Position numbers and translations under genes: made by a program. From the NCBI RefSeq assembly GCF_028609845.1, contig NZ_CP063191.1, positions 434,001-498,000 on the forward strand: a stretch of 64,000 nt of DNA. Reading direction: 5' to 3'. The notes beneath the pieces were generated by a model, which saw only the letters and a list, made by a program, of their open reading frames with translations, made no database searches and was not told where the DNA came from. The stretch comes from Corynebacterium heidelbergense (lineage in GTDB: Bacteria > Actinomycetota > Actinomycetes > Mycobacteriales > Mycobacteriaceae). Positions 1 through 8,684 of the stretch are shown piece by piece; the first letter of the stretch is position 1; each line of letters begins with the position of its first letter.

Positions 1-185
1 AAAACAGCGTGCGCAGACACAGCAACCGGCGCCAGGACGTCCGGTTGTCCATCTCCGCCAGTAAGGCCTGCCGGAAGGACGTGGCCGGAGACCTTGAGTG
101 GATCCTGCAGGACCTCATGGGCAGCGGATACACGCCGATGAGCTACGCGCATTTCGCCGACCGCAGCTTCCAGGTCGCTGCCTAA
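1..185 (+). CDS. C-terminal end of an unrecognised protein (partial)
   Basis: An open frame enters from the left edge and ends at the TAA at 183-185, giving about 60 residues. The tail contains the stretch DLEWILQDLMGSGYTPMSYA. I do not recognise a family. The frame has the GC-rich third positions of its neighbours and no internal stop, which is why I treat it as the end of a real gene. There is no overlap with purS, whose start lies about 255 bases downstream, so the two are probably not co-translated. Confidence 0.5.
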   Translation, partial: NSVRRHSNRRQDVRLSISASKACRKDVAGDLEWILQDLMGSGYTPMSYAHFADRSFQVAA

Positions 186-306
186 GCCGCGTTGGGGACG
201 CTCGCCGGAGATTCGCCCCGCCCCGTTTCGCAACTGGCGGACTGTTCTGTCACCCGTAGTGTTTCACCTACTTTGTGAGGCCGTGAGCAGCGCAAAGGTG
301 ACCTGC

Positions 307-333
307 TTGCACACCTCGCAGCGGTGTTAGGAT
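307..333 (+). promoter_or_regulatory. Possible promoter of the purSQL operon
   Basis: TTGCAC at 307-312 and TAGGAT at 328-333 resemble -35 and -10 hexamers. The spacer is 15 bases, shorter than the ideal 17, so the -35 assignment is weak. The site is about 110 bases upstream of the purS start and nothing else in the 186-441 gap looks better. Confidence 0.3.
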
Positions 334-441
334 GGGCGGGTGTTTGTGCGCCCGGCACCTGGCAGCAACGGTGCAGGACGGCGTTCGAGCGCACACCGTT
401 ATCGCAGATTTGCCGCAACTATAGCTGGGAGCTACTGCCTC

Positions 442-714
442 ATGGCCCGAGTCATCGTCAATGTCATGCTCAAAAAGGAGATCCTGGACCCCCAGGGTCA
501 GGCCGTTGTCCGCGCGCTGGGGCGGCTGGGGATTAGCGGGGTCTCCGATGTGCGCCAGGGCAAGCGCTTCGAGCTGGAGGTGGAGGACAGCGTGACGCGG
601 GAGGAACTGGACCGGATCGCCTCCGAGCTGCTGGTCAACACTGTCATCGAGGATTACGAGATCGTGGATCCCAGGACTGCTGCACCAGCCACCACCCCGG
701 AGGAGGTGCGGTAA
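442..714 (+). CDS. purS: Phosphoribosylformylglycinamidine synthase subunit PurS
   Basis: Small subunit of the three-part FGAM synthase (PurS-PurQ-PurL), step four of de novo purine synthesis. The 90-residue protein begins [20 protein letters not shown] and contains the family pattern of an early beta strand, a helix ending in [22 protein letters not shown], and a final acidic strand; the usual length is 80-90. I chose the ATG at 442 instead of longer upstream frames because it fits the family N-terminus and has a purine-rich GGGAG about 10 bases upstream. Its TAA overlaps the purQ ATG (TAATG), so the two are translationally coupled. Confidence 0.93.
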   Translation: MARVIVNVMLKKEILDPQGQAVVRALGRLGISGVSDVRQGKRFELEVEDSVTREELDRIASELLVNTVIEDYEIVDPRTAAPATTPEEVR

Positions 715-1385
715 TGAGCGCTCGGATTGGCGTCATTACCTTCCCCGGAACGCTGGACGACGTCGACGCGACCCGGGCCGTTAAGCTTGCCGGGGCGCAA
801 CCGGTGGAGCTATGGCATGCGGACGAGGATATCCGTGGCGTGGACGCCGTCATCGTGCCCGGCGGCTTCTCCTACGGTGACTACCTGCGTGCGGGTGCCA
901 TCGCCGCCCTGGCCCCGGCAATGCGCACCGTGGTGGATGCCGCGCACCGGGGAACCCCCGTCCTGGGCATCTGCAACGGCTTCCAAATCCTGCAAGAAGC
1001 TGGGTTGCTGCCGGGAGCGCTGACCCGCAACGACGGGCTGCACTTCATCTGCCGAGATGTCTACCTGCAGGTGGAGAACACGGAAACAGCCTGGACCAGT
1101 GCTTTTTCTGAAGGCGATCGCATCCTCGTGCCCTCCAAGCACGGCGAGGGGCGTTTTCAAGCCTCCGAGCAGACGCTGCGGGAGCTGGAGGATTCCGGCC
1201 GAGTGGTGTTCCGGTACGCCGTGAACCACAACGGATCCCGCAATTCCATCGCCGGGGTGAGCAGCGAAAACGGACGTGTGGTGGGGCTCATGCCGCACCC
1301 GGAGCACGCCGTGGAGGAACTCACCGGCCCGTCCACCGATGGTCTGGGGCTGCTGCGCTCTGTCATGACCACTTTGGTGTCCTAA
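714..1385 (+). CDS. purQ: FGAM synthase glutaminase subunit PurQ
   Basis: Class I glutamine amidotransferase subunit that releases ammonia for PurL. Of 223 residues, the nucleophile elbow GICNGFQ places the catalytic Cys at residue 87, and the His/Glu pair lies in PHPEHA near the C-terminus. The oxyanion region [13 protein letters not shown] (about 49-61) and the NHNGS loop are also present. Length agrees with the family. It overlaps purS by one base and is followed after 25 bases by purL, so the three form one operon. Confidence 0.96.
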   Translation: MSARIGVITFPGTLDDVDATRAVKLAGAQPVELWHADEDIRGVDAVIVPGGFSYGDYLRAGAIAALAPAMRTVVDAAHRGTPVLGICNGFQILQEAGLLPGALTRNDGLHFICRDVYLQVENTETAWTSAFSEGDRILVPSKHGEGRFQASEQTLRELEDSGRVVFRYAVNHNGSRNSIAGVSSENGRVVGLMPHPEHAVEELTGPSTDGLGLLRSVMTTLVS

Positions 1386-1410
1386 AATCCCAATCCGAGG
1401 AGCGCTTAAC

Positions 1411-3912
1411 GTGAGCACAGACCGCCCCACACCTCAGCCCCAGTCCACCGGGGATAACGACCCCACCGTGCATAACGACCCCACCGTGCACAACACCACC
1501 GTGCACAACGACACGGTGGCCGGCGCGACGCAGAACCCGGATGCCCCTCAGCCCTACGCCGAGCTGGGCCTCAAGGATGACGAATACGCCCGCATCAAGC
1601 AGATCCTGGGTCGGCGCCCCACCGACGCGGAACTGGCGATGTACTCCGTGATGTGGTCCGAACACTGCTCCTACAAGTCCTCCAAGGTGCACCTGCGCTA
1701 CTTCGGGGAGACGACGACGGAGGAGATGAAGGCGAAGATGCTCGCCGGCATCGGGGAGAACGCCGGGGTGCTGGACATCGGCGGGGGACACGCGGTGACG
1801 TTCAAGGTGGAATCTCACAACCACCCCTCCTACGTGGAGCCCTACCAGGGGGCTGCAACGGGGGTGGGCGGCATCGTGCGGGACATCATGGCGATGGGTG
1901 CACGGCCGGTGGCGGTGATGGATCAGCTCCGTTTTGGCGCGGCGGATGCGCACGACACCAAGCGGGTGTTGCCGGGCGTGGTTTCCGGGGTGGGCGGCTA
2001 CGGTAACTCATTGGGATTGCCCAATATTGGTGGTGAGACCATCTTTGATGAATCTTATTCCGGAAACCCCCTGGTCAATGCCCTCTGCGTGGGCACCCTC
2101 AAAGTGGAGGACCTCAAGTTGGCTTTCGCCTCCGGGGAGGGCAACCGCGTCATCCTCTTCGGCGCCCGCACCGGGTTGGACGGCATCGGCGGTGTATCCG
2201 TGCTGGCCTCCGACACCTTCATCGAGGGACAGAAGCGAAAGCTGCCCAGTGTGCAGGTGGGGGACCCCTTTGCGGAGAAGGTGCTCATCGAGTGCTGCTT
2301 GGACCTCTACCGCGCCGGCGTGGTCGTGGGTATTCAGGATCTCGGCGGGGCCGGGCTGTCCTGCGCGACCACGGAGCTGGCCAGCGCGGGGGACGGCGGT
2401 ATGTTCGTGGACCTGGACAAGGTTCACCTTCGGGCGACGGGAATGACGGCCGCGGAAATCCTGAGCTCCGAGTCCCAGGAGCGGATGATGGCCGTGGTCA
2501 CCCCAGAAAATGTGGACGCCTTCATGGAGATCTGCCGGAAGTGGGATGTCATCGCCTCCGACCTGGGGCATGTGACCAACAGCGGCCGGCTCATCATCCA
2601 ACACCAGGGGGAAGTGGTCGTGGATGCCCCGCCGCGCACGATGGCGGAGGAGGGGCCCGTGTACGAGCGCCCCATCGCCCGACCGGCGGACCAGGATGAC
2701 CTCAACCGCACCCGGGCTCTCCGCCGTCCGCAGACGATTCAAGAGCTGCGCAGCCTGCTGCTGGACATGGTGGCATCCCCCGCGCTGTGTTCTCGGGAGT
2801 ACATCACGGAGCAGTACGACCGCTACGTTCGTGGGAACACGGTGCTGGCCAAGGACGCGGATGCCGGGGTTCTGCGCATCGACGAGGAGACCAACCGGGG
2901 CATCGCCATTGCCACGGACGCGTCCGGCCGTTACACCAGGCTGGACCCCTATACCGGGGCTCAACTGGCCCTCGCGGAGGCTTATCGCAACGTCTGCACG
3001 ACCGGCGCCACCCCAGTGGCGGTCTCCAACTGCCTCAACTTCGGTTCGCCGGAGGACCCGGGCGTGATGTGGCAGTTCCGCGAGGCCGTTCATGGGCTCG
3101 CCGATGGGTGCCGGGAGCTCGGCATTCCGGTGACCGGCGGCAATGTGTCCTTCTACAACCAGACGGGGGATGTTGCGATCCTGCCCACCCCGGTCATTGC
3201 GGTTTTGGGAACGATTGAGGACGCCACCAGCCGGACGCCACAGAAGCTGCCCGCCGTCCAGAACTATGAGCTGGTCCTGGTGGGGGCCGACACGCGCGAT
3301 GAACTCGGCGGTTCCATCTGGCAGCAGGTGGCCCACGCTGAGCTCTCCGGGCTACCGCCGCGCGTAGACCTCGCGCAGCACCGGGCGCTCGGGGCTTTCC
3401 TCGCCGAGCGCCGGGACCTGTTTGTGGCCGCTCACGACTTGTCCGAGGGTGGCCTGGCGCAGGCCGTGGTGGAGATGGCGATCCAGTCCGACACAGGCGT
3501 GACTGTGTCCCCGACTGCTGGCCTGGCCGATGACGTCCTAGAGTCCGCTGGGATGGATCAAGTCGAGGCGATGTTTGTAGGGATGTTCTCGGAGACCGCC
3601 GGGCGAGTGCTGCTGGCTGTCGCCCCGGAGAAGCGGGGTCAGGTCATGCAGGCTGTGGCCGCCACTGGGCTCACCGGTGCCGTTGTCGGGTGCACAGGGA
3701 CTACCGGTGCCTCCGGGGAGCCCGTGGTGCACTTCAGCTCCCGCGGCGTGGGCGCCGATGGGCAGGTTGCCGCCGATGGGCAGGTTGCCGCCGACGGGGA
3801 GGGTGCCGAAGGTCGGGACCTTCTCTGCCCGCTGGAGGAGCTGCGCGTGGCTTGGCAATCCACCCTCCCGGCGCTGTTCAGCCAGGCCGTGGGTGCGAAT
3901 TCCGCGGTCTAG
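1411..3912 (+). CDS. purL: FGAM synthase large subunit PurL
   Basis: ATP-dependent synthetase that converts FGAR to FGAM using ammonia delivered by PurQ. The 833-residue small-type PurL has the [11 protein letters not shown] motif at about 82-92, the [18 protein letters not shown] block that follows it, and the second AIRS-like half from about residue 440. The start is a GTG with GAGGAG nine bases upstream. It is about 70 residues longer than typical small PurL proteins. The extra length lies in a low-complexity N-terminal tail built from NDPTVH repeats and in an ADGQVA-repeat loop near residue 782, both encoded by in-phase 18-bp tandem repeats. These tails are probably disordered (inference). 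Confidence 0.95.
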   Translation: MSTDRPTPQPQSTGDNDPTVHNDPTVHNTTVHNDTVAGATQNPDAPQPYAELGLKDDEYARIKQILGRRPTDAELAMYSVMWSEHCSYKSSKVHLRYFGETTTEEMKAKMLAGIGENAGVLDIGGGHAVTFKVESHNHPSYVEPYQGAATGVGGIVRDIMAMGARPVAVMDQLRFGAADAHDTKRVLPGVVSGVGGYGNSLGLPNIGGETIFDESYSGNPLVNALCVGTLKVEDLKLAFASGEGNRVILFGARTGLDGIGGVSVLASDTFIEGQKRKLPSVQVGDPFAEKVLIECCLDLYRAGVVVGIQDLGGAGLSCATTELASAGDGGMFVDLDKVHLRATGMTAAEILSSESQERMMAVVTPENVDAFMEICRKWDVIASDLGHVTNSGRLIIQHQGEVVVDAPPRTMAEEGPVYERPIARPADQDDLNRTRALRRPQTIQELRSLLLDMVASPALCSREYITEQYDRYVRGNTVLAKDADAGVLRIDEETNRGIAIATDASGRYTRLDPYTGAQLALAEAYRNVCTTGATPVAVSNCLNFGSPEDPGVMWQFREAVHGLADGCRELGIPVTGGNVSFYNQTGDVAILPTPVIAVLGTIEDATSRTPQKLPAVQNYELVLVGADTRDELGGSIWQQVAHAELSGLPPRVDLAQHRALGAFLAERRDLFVAAHDLSEGGLAQAVVEMAIQSDTGVTVSPTAGLADDVLESAGMDQVEAMFVGMFSETAGRVLLAVAPEKRGQVMQAVAATGLTGAVVGCTGTTGASGEPVVHFSSRGVGADGQVAADGQVAADGEGAEGRDLLCPLEELRVAWQSTLPALFSQAVGANSAV
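1456..1518 (+). repeat. 18-bp tandem repeat inside purL, 5' end
   Basis: Two 18-bp units (1456-1473 and 1474-1491) differ only in the last base. A 15-bp unit (1492-1506) and a 12-bp degenerate unit follow. All are in frame and encode [17 protein letters not shown] and NDTV. Confidence 0.9.
3754..3807 (+). repeat. 18-bp tandem repeat inside purL, 3' end
   Basis: Units 3754-3771 and 3772-3789 are identical (GCCGATGGGCAGGTTGCC); the third unit 3790-3807 differs at three positions. In frame they encode [18 protein letters not shown]. Confidence 0.92.
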
Positions 3913-4152
3913 GACAACGCGCTGCGGTCGAGAGTGATAGTCGGAGAGCATAGTGTTACAAAACGCCAGACTATTTCGGAAGCTTTGGTGGACCTCGAGC
4001 ATCTCGGTCGAAACAATGCTTCTTACCTGATACCGTATGAACACTAGCCCTCCTATATACAAGAAATTCTGGTGGAGGCAGGCAGGTATGCCGCTGTAAC
4101 CGTGATCGATTGCTACAGCCTGGACGGCATGCGGCAAGAAGGATGACGATCG

Positions 4153-4464
4153 ATGATTGCCAACAGCCACTCACGGAAGGATCGAGAACGCGGAGCGGGC
4201 ACCCCTGCCCACGCTGCGCCCTTTAAGCACGCGGTCGCCTGGCCAGCTCTCCTCGCAGTCTGGGGGCTGACTCCGTTCATGGGTGACCGGCTCCCGGCAG
4301 CACTCGTTATCGTTTACTGGGTCCTACTCATCGGATCCGTGTTGTATGGTCTCATAACCGCCGTGAGGCAGAGGTCGTGGACGCTGGGGTTTTTCTCTGT
4401 ACTTACCGCGTTTGCGTGGCCGATCACACTATTTGCAATCCTCGCAATCTACGGTATCAGCTAA
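4153..4464 (+). CDS. Small membrane protein, function unknown
   Basis: A 103-residue protein with a basic N-terminal 25 residues and then three hydrophobic segments (about 29-45, 50-67 and 76-100). AAGGATGA lies 8-10 bases upstream of the ATG, which supports the start. I do not recognise a family. The gene stands alone between purL (240 bases upstream) and a T-rich terminator (4567-4592), so it is probably its own transcription unit. The A/T content of the flanks is higher than in the pur genes. Confidence 0.6.
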   Translation: MIANSHSRKDRERGAGTPAHAAPFKHAVAWPALLAVWGLTPFMGDRLPAALVIVYWVLLIGSVLYGLITAVRQRSWTLGFFSVLTAFAWPITLFAILAIYGIS

Positions 4465-4566
4465 GGTGGTAATTCAATCCGCTGAGCGGGAAGGCCGCAC
4501 GCCATGCGTGGGGGAATTAGGGGGCTGTTCGGGGGCTTTTGCGCCCAGCCTCGCGCCCGCTCGAGT

Positions 4567-4592
4567 GTCAACCCTGCGTGGGTGACTTTTTT
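4567..4592 (+). terminator. Rho-independent terminator
   Basis: Stem GTCA/TGAC plus CCC/GGG with one bulged A, tight loop, then six T residues (4587-4592). It lies about 100 bases after the small membrane-protein gene. Confidence 0.6.
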
Positions 4593-4670
4593 CTAAGAGC
4601 TAAAATGTAGAAGATTATCGCGGTACAAAACTGTGACACGGAGATGGGGTTGAACTAGGCAAAGCCACGG

Positions 4671-4787
4671 CTAGCCCCAAGCCATAGGAAAATGCGTGGT
4701 CAGCACCGCCGTAGCTACAAGCGCCGTTGCGATCAGGTGAAGGCGTCCAGCTGATGCGGGACGCTGCTGTTTCTGTGAGGCCACCAT
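4671..4787 (-). CDS. Possible 38-residue single-span peptide
   Basis: A short frame beginning MVASQKQQ with one hydrophobic stretch (LIATALVATAVL, about residues 18-29). AAGGAG sits about seven bases before the ATG, which is the main reason to list it. There is no recognised family and the size is within chance. It lies downstream of, and in the same direction as, the HipB-like remnant. Confidence 0.25.
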   Translation of the reverse strand: MVASQKQQRPASAGRLHLIATALVATAVLTTHFPMAWG

Positions 4788-4943
4788 TGGTAGCTCCTTC
4801 AGTCGCTCTGAGAGTACAACTCTTATCGAAGCCGACTTCGAACTAGTTCCACGCTGCGACTGTAGCACTATCGATGCTGCCAATTGCGCCGCCAGTCGTA
4901 CCGCCGCAATCGGCACCCGCAGCGAAGCAGAGGTCTGTAAAAC

Positions 4944-5150
4944 TCACGATGACCTGACTTCAAGGCGCAATTCGAGCGCGGTAAGGGTCGCCACAATCGC
5001 GTTCAAACTCGGGCTCCCGGAACCCTGCTCAATCGTGCGGACGGTGCGGTCGGAAAGCCCGACCAGTTCGGCGTGTTATACCTGCGTCAATCGGTACTGC
5101 TTTCTAGCGGTCCGCACTGCCGCGCCGGTCTTTATGGGGTCTTCCGCCAC
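4944..5150 (-). pseudogene. HipB-like XRE-family antitoxin remnant with a premature stop
   Basis: Reading leftwards from the GTG at 5150 (GAGGAAGCA just upstream) gives a short helix-turn-helix protein: TGAAVRTARKQYRLTQV, a TAA stop at codon 24, then HAELVGLSDRTVRTIEQGSG and NAIVATLTALELRLEV, ending at TGA 4944. The order LTQ..AELVG-S-RTVR-IE-G-PSL..I...L-ALEL-L is typical of HipB/XRE antitoxins of about 65-70 residues. One base change (CAA or CAG to TAA) would explain the stop. No HipA-like kinase reading frame follows. I infer a dead antitoxin gene that has lost its partner; a sequencing error at that codon is the alternative. Confidence 0.7.
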
Positions 5151-5181
5151 TGCTTCCTCAGGGATCGATCCTAGCTCGAAT

Positions 5182-5197
5182 CGGAAGAAAAGTTTCG
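5182..5197. promoter_or_regulatory. Operator-like palindrome 1 of the HipB remnant
   Basis: CGGAA-N6-TTTCG, one mismatch from the consensus CGGAA-N6-TTCCG; a wider pair CTCGAA/TTCGAG (5175-5180 and 5194-5199) encloses it. It lies just upstream of a possible -10 hexamer TAGGAT (minus strand, 5168-5173), a suitable place for autorepression. Confidence 0.45.
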
Positions 5198-5238
5198 AGC
5201 TGTGATTTTCCGGCGGCTGCAACTTTGCTTTTGACCCC

Positions 5239-5260
5239 AATCGGAAAGATCCTTCCGATT
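5239..5260. promoter_or_regulatory. Operator-like palindrome 2 of the HipB remnant
   Basis: Perfect eight-base arms AATCGGAA (5239-5246) and TTCCGATT (5253-5260) around a six-base spacer. Its core is CGGAA-N6-TTCCG. The centre is 60 bases from palindrome 1. Confidence 0.55.
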
Positions 5261-5302
5261 AGGGGCTGTAGACCCTCACTCGGCCCGAGCTACGGGTTTA
5301 AA

Positions 5303-5318
5303 CGGAACAATAATTCCG
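5303..5318. promoter_or_regulatory. Operator-like palindrome 3 of the HipB remnant
   Basis: CGGAA (5303-5307), six-base spacer, TTCCG (5314-5318), the same core and spacer length as palindrome 2. The centre is 61 bases from palindrome 2. Confidence 0.5.
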
Positions 5319-5341
5319 ATAGCTTTCGGTGTCAGGGGGAG

Positions 5342-6370
5342 CTAGCTCGTGAGCTGGAAGGTGTCCGCCATGGGCTTGACCAGCGGCTGGGGTTCATAGG
5401 TGGACCGCAGCTCACGCAGCTTGGTCGCGTGCTGTTCCAACCGCTTGTCCTCGTTGGTCACCGGGGTGAACTTTCGGGCAGCCAGGGGGTTGCCGTCCAG
5501 ATCCACAGAGACGTAGGCGAAGGAAGCGTGGATTGCCACTGGTAACGTTTCCCGGCCCTGGCGTGGATCCCCCGCGCGCAGGTGGACCATCACGGACATG
5601 GTTCGGGCGTCCGTACGAATCATCCGCGCATTGACCTCGACCAGGTCCCCGATGTGCACGGGGCGGTAGAAACGGATGCCCCCGGCGTACACGGCTGCGG
5701 TTCGTTCCCCAGACCACTGCATGGTGCACGCGGTGGCAGCCTCGTCGATCCACTGCATGGCCGTGCCACCGTGCACATTGCCGCCCCAGTTCACGTCGGT
5801 CGGCTTGGCCAGGAAGCGGGTGGTCAGCTCCGGGGCCGTCGAATCGTCCGTGTAGGACTGGCGCAGCATCTCTTCCTCGATCGCCTTGCGCAACTGTACC
5901 CGGGACAGGGCGGCGTCGCGTACCCGGATTTCCTCATCCGTCTTAGGCTCGTAGGCGGGAATCTGCTTGGGCTTCCGGTCTTCGTCCATCGCCACGAAGA
6001 TGACGAGGCAATCGCAGGCCCGGGTGAACTTACCCTCGCGGGGGTCGGCGGAAAGCACCTCGTTGACGATGTGCATGGAGGAGCGTCCGGTGTAGGCGAT
6101 GCGGCTGCGCACTTCCACGATGTGGCCACTGGGAATGGGCCGGGTGAAGTGGATATGGCCCACATAGGCGGTCACGCAGTAGGACTGGGACCAGGCGACG
6201 GCGCAGGCGTAGGCCGCCTTGTCGATCCATTCCAACACGCGCCCACCGTGGACACCCATAGCCCCGGCCATGAGGACATCCGTGGGAGCAGCGAGGAAGC
6301 GGAGCGTCACTTCGGGGGAGGGCTGCTGATGCGGCTGAGTGGTGGTGGACTGCGGGGTCTCTGATTCCAT
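5342..6370 (-). CDS. Acyl-CoA thioesterase with two hot-dog domains
   Basis: Predicted to hydrolyse acyl-CoA thioesters in the cytosol. The 342-residue protein carries two tandem hot-dog ACOT domains: residues about 20-150 (VTLRFLAAPTDV, then VHGGRVLEWIDKAAYAC) and about 185-320 (TTRFLAKPTDVNWGGNVHGG, then WIDEAATAC). The duplicated HGG..-WID-A pattern is the family signature. The start was set at the ATG at 6370; an in-frame start at 6412 would add 14 residues with no clear ribosome site. The gene is divergent from the sterol-carrier-like gene. The first domain reads MAGAMGVHGG where the second has NWGGNVHGG, so the catalytic Asn/Asp may be retained only in domain two (inference). Confidence 0.88.
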   Translation of the reverse strand: MESETPQSTTTQPHQQPSPEVTLRFLAAPTDVLMAGAMGVHGGRVLEWIDKAAYACAVAWSQSYCVTAYVGHIHFTRPIPSGHIVEVRSRIAYTGRSSMHIVNEVLSADPREGKFTRACDCLVIFVAMDEDRKPKQIPAYEPKTDEEIRVRDAALSRVQLRKAIEEEMLRQSYTDDSTAPELTTRFLAKPTDVNWGGNVHGGTAMQWIDEAATACTMQWSGERTAAVYAGGIRFYRPVHIGDLVEVNARMIRTDARTMSVMVHLRAGDPRQGRETLPVAIHASFAYVSVDLDGNPLAARKFTPVTNEDKRLEQHATKLRELRSTYEPQPLVKPMADTFQLTS

Positions 6371-6456
6371 AGGCTCAATCGTAAAACACGCCCGTACGGT
6401 CCAGCTCAGCAAGCTGGGGCTCTACTGGACGGGCGCCTACTACGCTGGCTCGGGAG

Positions 6457-6930
6457 ATGAATACCAAGCACTCCGACACGCCGGACGAGAAATCCGTGAA
6501 TACCCGGGCAAGCAGCCGGAAGACCGGCCCCGCTTCCGCCGCCGCAAGCCCCGCCTCCTCTAACCCCGGCGCAAAGGCCCTGGCCGCCCGAACCGCCGTG
6601 GCTGCGGTGGCGTCGTGGGCCCGGGACCCAGAGGCGCACCCGCGGCCCAGCCGAGCGGACGTTGCGGCGGCCGTGCGGTTGTCTATCGAGCTGTTGGCCC
6701 AGGACGCCCCCGGCCAGAGCGTGGAGGTTCGAGTTCCCCCCTTTGCGGCGGTGCAGTGCGTCGCCGGCCCGGTGCACCGGCGCGGAACCCCGCCCAACGT
6801 TGTGCAATGCGATCCGATCACCTGGCTACGCCTGGCCATGGGGGACGTGGAACTGGTCTCCTCCTCCGCAGATCTCTCCGGAACGCGCGCCGGGGAGGTC
6901 GCTCACTACCTCCCGCTGCTAGAGATCTAG
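6457..6930 (+). CDS. Sterol-carrier-like protein upstream of purF
   Basis: A 157-residue protein with a polar Ser/Ala-rich N-terminal 40 residues and a compact domain from about 45 to the end containing RLSIELLAQDAPGQSVEVRVPP and a final WLRLAMGDVELVSSSADLSG segment. This matches the bacterial SCP-like family whose gene sits next to purF in mycobacteria and corynebacteria. No ligand or role can be read from the sequence. It is followed by purF in the same direction after 95 bases. Confidence 0.75.
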   Translation: MNTKHSDTPDEKSVNTRASSRKTGPASAAASPASSNPGAKALAARTAVAAVASWARDPEAHPRPSRADVAAAVRLSIELLAQDAPGQSVEVRVPPFAAVQCVAGPVHRRGTPPNVVQCDPITWLRLAMGDVELVSSSADLSGTRAGEVAHYLPLLEI

Positions 6931-7025
6931 CGGCTGGCCCCTGTGGCGCGCCCCCGATGAAGCACGCGGGGCAGTGGCGAATCGCACTTGGGTGGGCCCC
7001 GGCGCGCCGGGTAAAGTAAGCGCAC

Positions 7026-8684
7026 GTGGCATATAACGACAGCCAATGCGATCCAGGGGCGCGCGCCGGGTTTGGTGCCCGCTCCACTCGCGCCGAATTC
7101 CGCCGCTCTAGTGGTCGCTACGACGACCTCGGCGAACAGGAACCGCGGGAGGAATGCGGCGTTTTCGGGGTGTGGGCGCCGGGGGAGGATGTTTCCAAGC
7201 TCACCTACTACGGCCTCTACGCCCTTCAGCACCGGGGCCAGGAGGCCGCGGGGATCGCGGTGGGCAACGGGGACCAGATCGTCGTGTTCAAGGATCTGGG
7301 CCTGGTCAGCCAAGTCTTCGATGAGCAGTCCCTCGATTCCCTCAGGGGGCATATCGCACTGGGTCATACTCGCTACTCCACGGCCGGGGGAGCGTGCTGG
7401 GAGAATGCCCAGCCGATGTTCCGGATGTCCCCGGATGGCACGGACGTGGCCTTGGGGCACAACGGCAACCTCGTCAACCATCGGCAGTTGACCCTCCAGG
7501 CCGCTCGGCTGGGCCTGGTCGATCCGAAGACTAGCCCCTCCGACTCGGATGTGATGTGTGCTCTGCTTGCCCACAACACGTCCGAGGCCCACCCGTTGGA
7601 AGAGGCCGCGATGAAGCTGTTCCCGCAGGTTCGCGGCGCTTTTTGCGTAACGTTCACAGATGGCACCAGCTTGTATGCAGTGCGGGATCCGCACGGGGTT
7701 CGGCCGCTGTCGCTGGGCAAGCTCGCCAGCGGCTGGGTCGTGGCCAGCGAGACGGCCGCCTTGGATATCGTCGGCGCCGAATTCGTCCGGGATGTTGAGC
7801 CGGGGGAGATGGTGATCATTAACGGCGACGGGCTGCGCAGCCGGAAGTTCGCCGAATCCACTCGCAAGGGCTGCGTTTTTGAATACGTGTACTTGTCCCG
7901 ACCCGATTCGGTGCTTAACGGCCAGTCGGTGAACGATACGCGGGTGGGAATTGGCGCGCAGTTGGCCCAGGAGGCCCCCGCCGATGGCGATCTGGTCATC
8001 CCCGTCCCCGAATCCGGTACCCCGGCGGCCGTGGGGTACGCCCAGGAATCCGGCATCCCCTTCGCCCAGGGCCTGATGAAGAATGCCTATGTGGGGCGCA
8101 CATTCATTCAACCCAGCCAGACCATCCGCCAGTTGGGCATCCGGCTCAAGCTCAACCCTCTGCGTCGGGTCATTGAGGGCAAGCGTCTCATTGTGGTCGA
8201 TGATTCGATCGTCCGGGGCAACACGCAGCGGGCCCTTGTTCGGATGCTTAAGGACGCCGGGGCGGCCGAAGTTCACGTTCGAATAGCCTCGCCGCCGGTG
8301 AAGTGGCCCTGTTTCTACGGCATTGATTTCGCTTCGCCCTCGGAACTCATAGCCAACAATGTGGACCCCGAGGACCCGGTCGGGCATATTTGCGAGGAGA
8401 TCGGTGCCGACAGCCTGGCCTACGTGACCACGGCGGGCATGGTGGCCGCCAGCGGACAGCGGCGGGAAGACCTGTGCGCCGCCTGCTTCGACGGGATCTA
8501 TCCGTTGGGTGTCCCGGACGACGACGCCGACGCGGAGGTGGTGCGGATGAGGTTGGTGGAGGAAGATCCGAACAAGGAGCCGACAAAGGGCGGGCACGAT
8601 GTGCCGGTGCACGTCCTTCCCGCTGGGGAGCAAGAAACCGTTAGCGCCGAGCCCGAACGAGACCGGAGAACTCTCAATGACTGA
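7026..8684 (+). CDS. purF: Amidophosphoribosyltransferase PurF
   Basis: First committed enzyme of purine synthesis, converting PRPP and glutamine to phosphoribosylamine. Of 552 residues, the first 43 form a propeptide ending at EE before Cys44 of CGVFGV, the Ntn glutaminase nucleophile exposed after cleavage. The PRPP loop VVDDSIVRGNT is present, and cysteines in KGCVFEY, WPCFYG and EDLCAACFDG fit the 4Fe-4S subclass known from Bacillus. The start is GTG at 7026; the upstream ribosome site is weak. Its stop overlaps purM by eight bases, so expression is coupled. Confidence 0.96.
   Translation: MAYNDSQCDPGARAGFGARSTRAEFRRSSGRYDDLGEQEPREECGVFGVWAPGEDVSKLTYYGLYALQHRGQEAAGIAVGNGDQIVVFKDLGLVSQVFDEQSLDSLRGHIALGHTRYSTAGGACWENAQPMFRMSPDGTDVALGHNGNLVNHRQLTLQAARLGLVDPKTSPSDSDVMCALLAHNTSEAHPLEEAAMKLFPQVRGAFCVTFTDGTSLYAVRDPHGVRPLSLGKLASGWVVASETAALDIVGAEFVRDVEPGEMVIINGDGLRSRKFAESTRKGCVFEYVYLSRPDSVLNGQSVNDTRVGIGAQLAQEAPADGDLVIPVPESGTPAAVGYAQESGIPFAQGLMKNAYVGRTFIQPSQTIRQLGIRLKLNPLRRVIEGKRLIVVDDSIVRGNTQRALVRMLKDAGAAEVHVRIASPPVKWPCFYGIDFASPSELIANNVDPEDPVGHICEEIGADSLAYVTTAGMVAASGQRREDLCAACFDGIYPLGVPDDDADAEVVRMRLVEEDPNKEPTKGGHDVPVHVLPAGEQETVSAEPERDRRTLND

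Noticed and set aside
5582..6364. 260-codon plus-strand frame over the thioesterase gene
   Set aside because: Antisense shadow. The minus-strand protein has two clear hot-dog domains; the plus-strand product has no recognisable domain.
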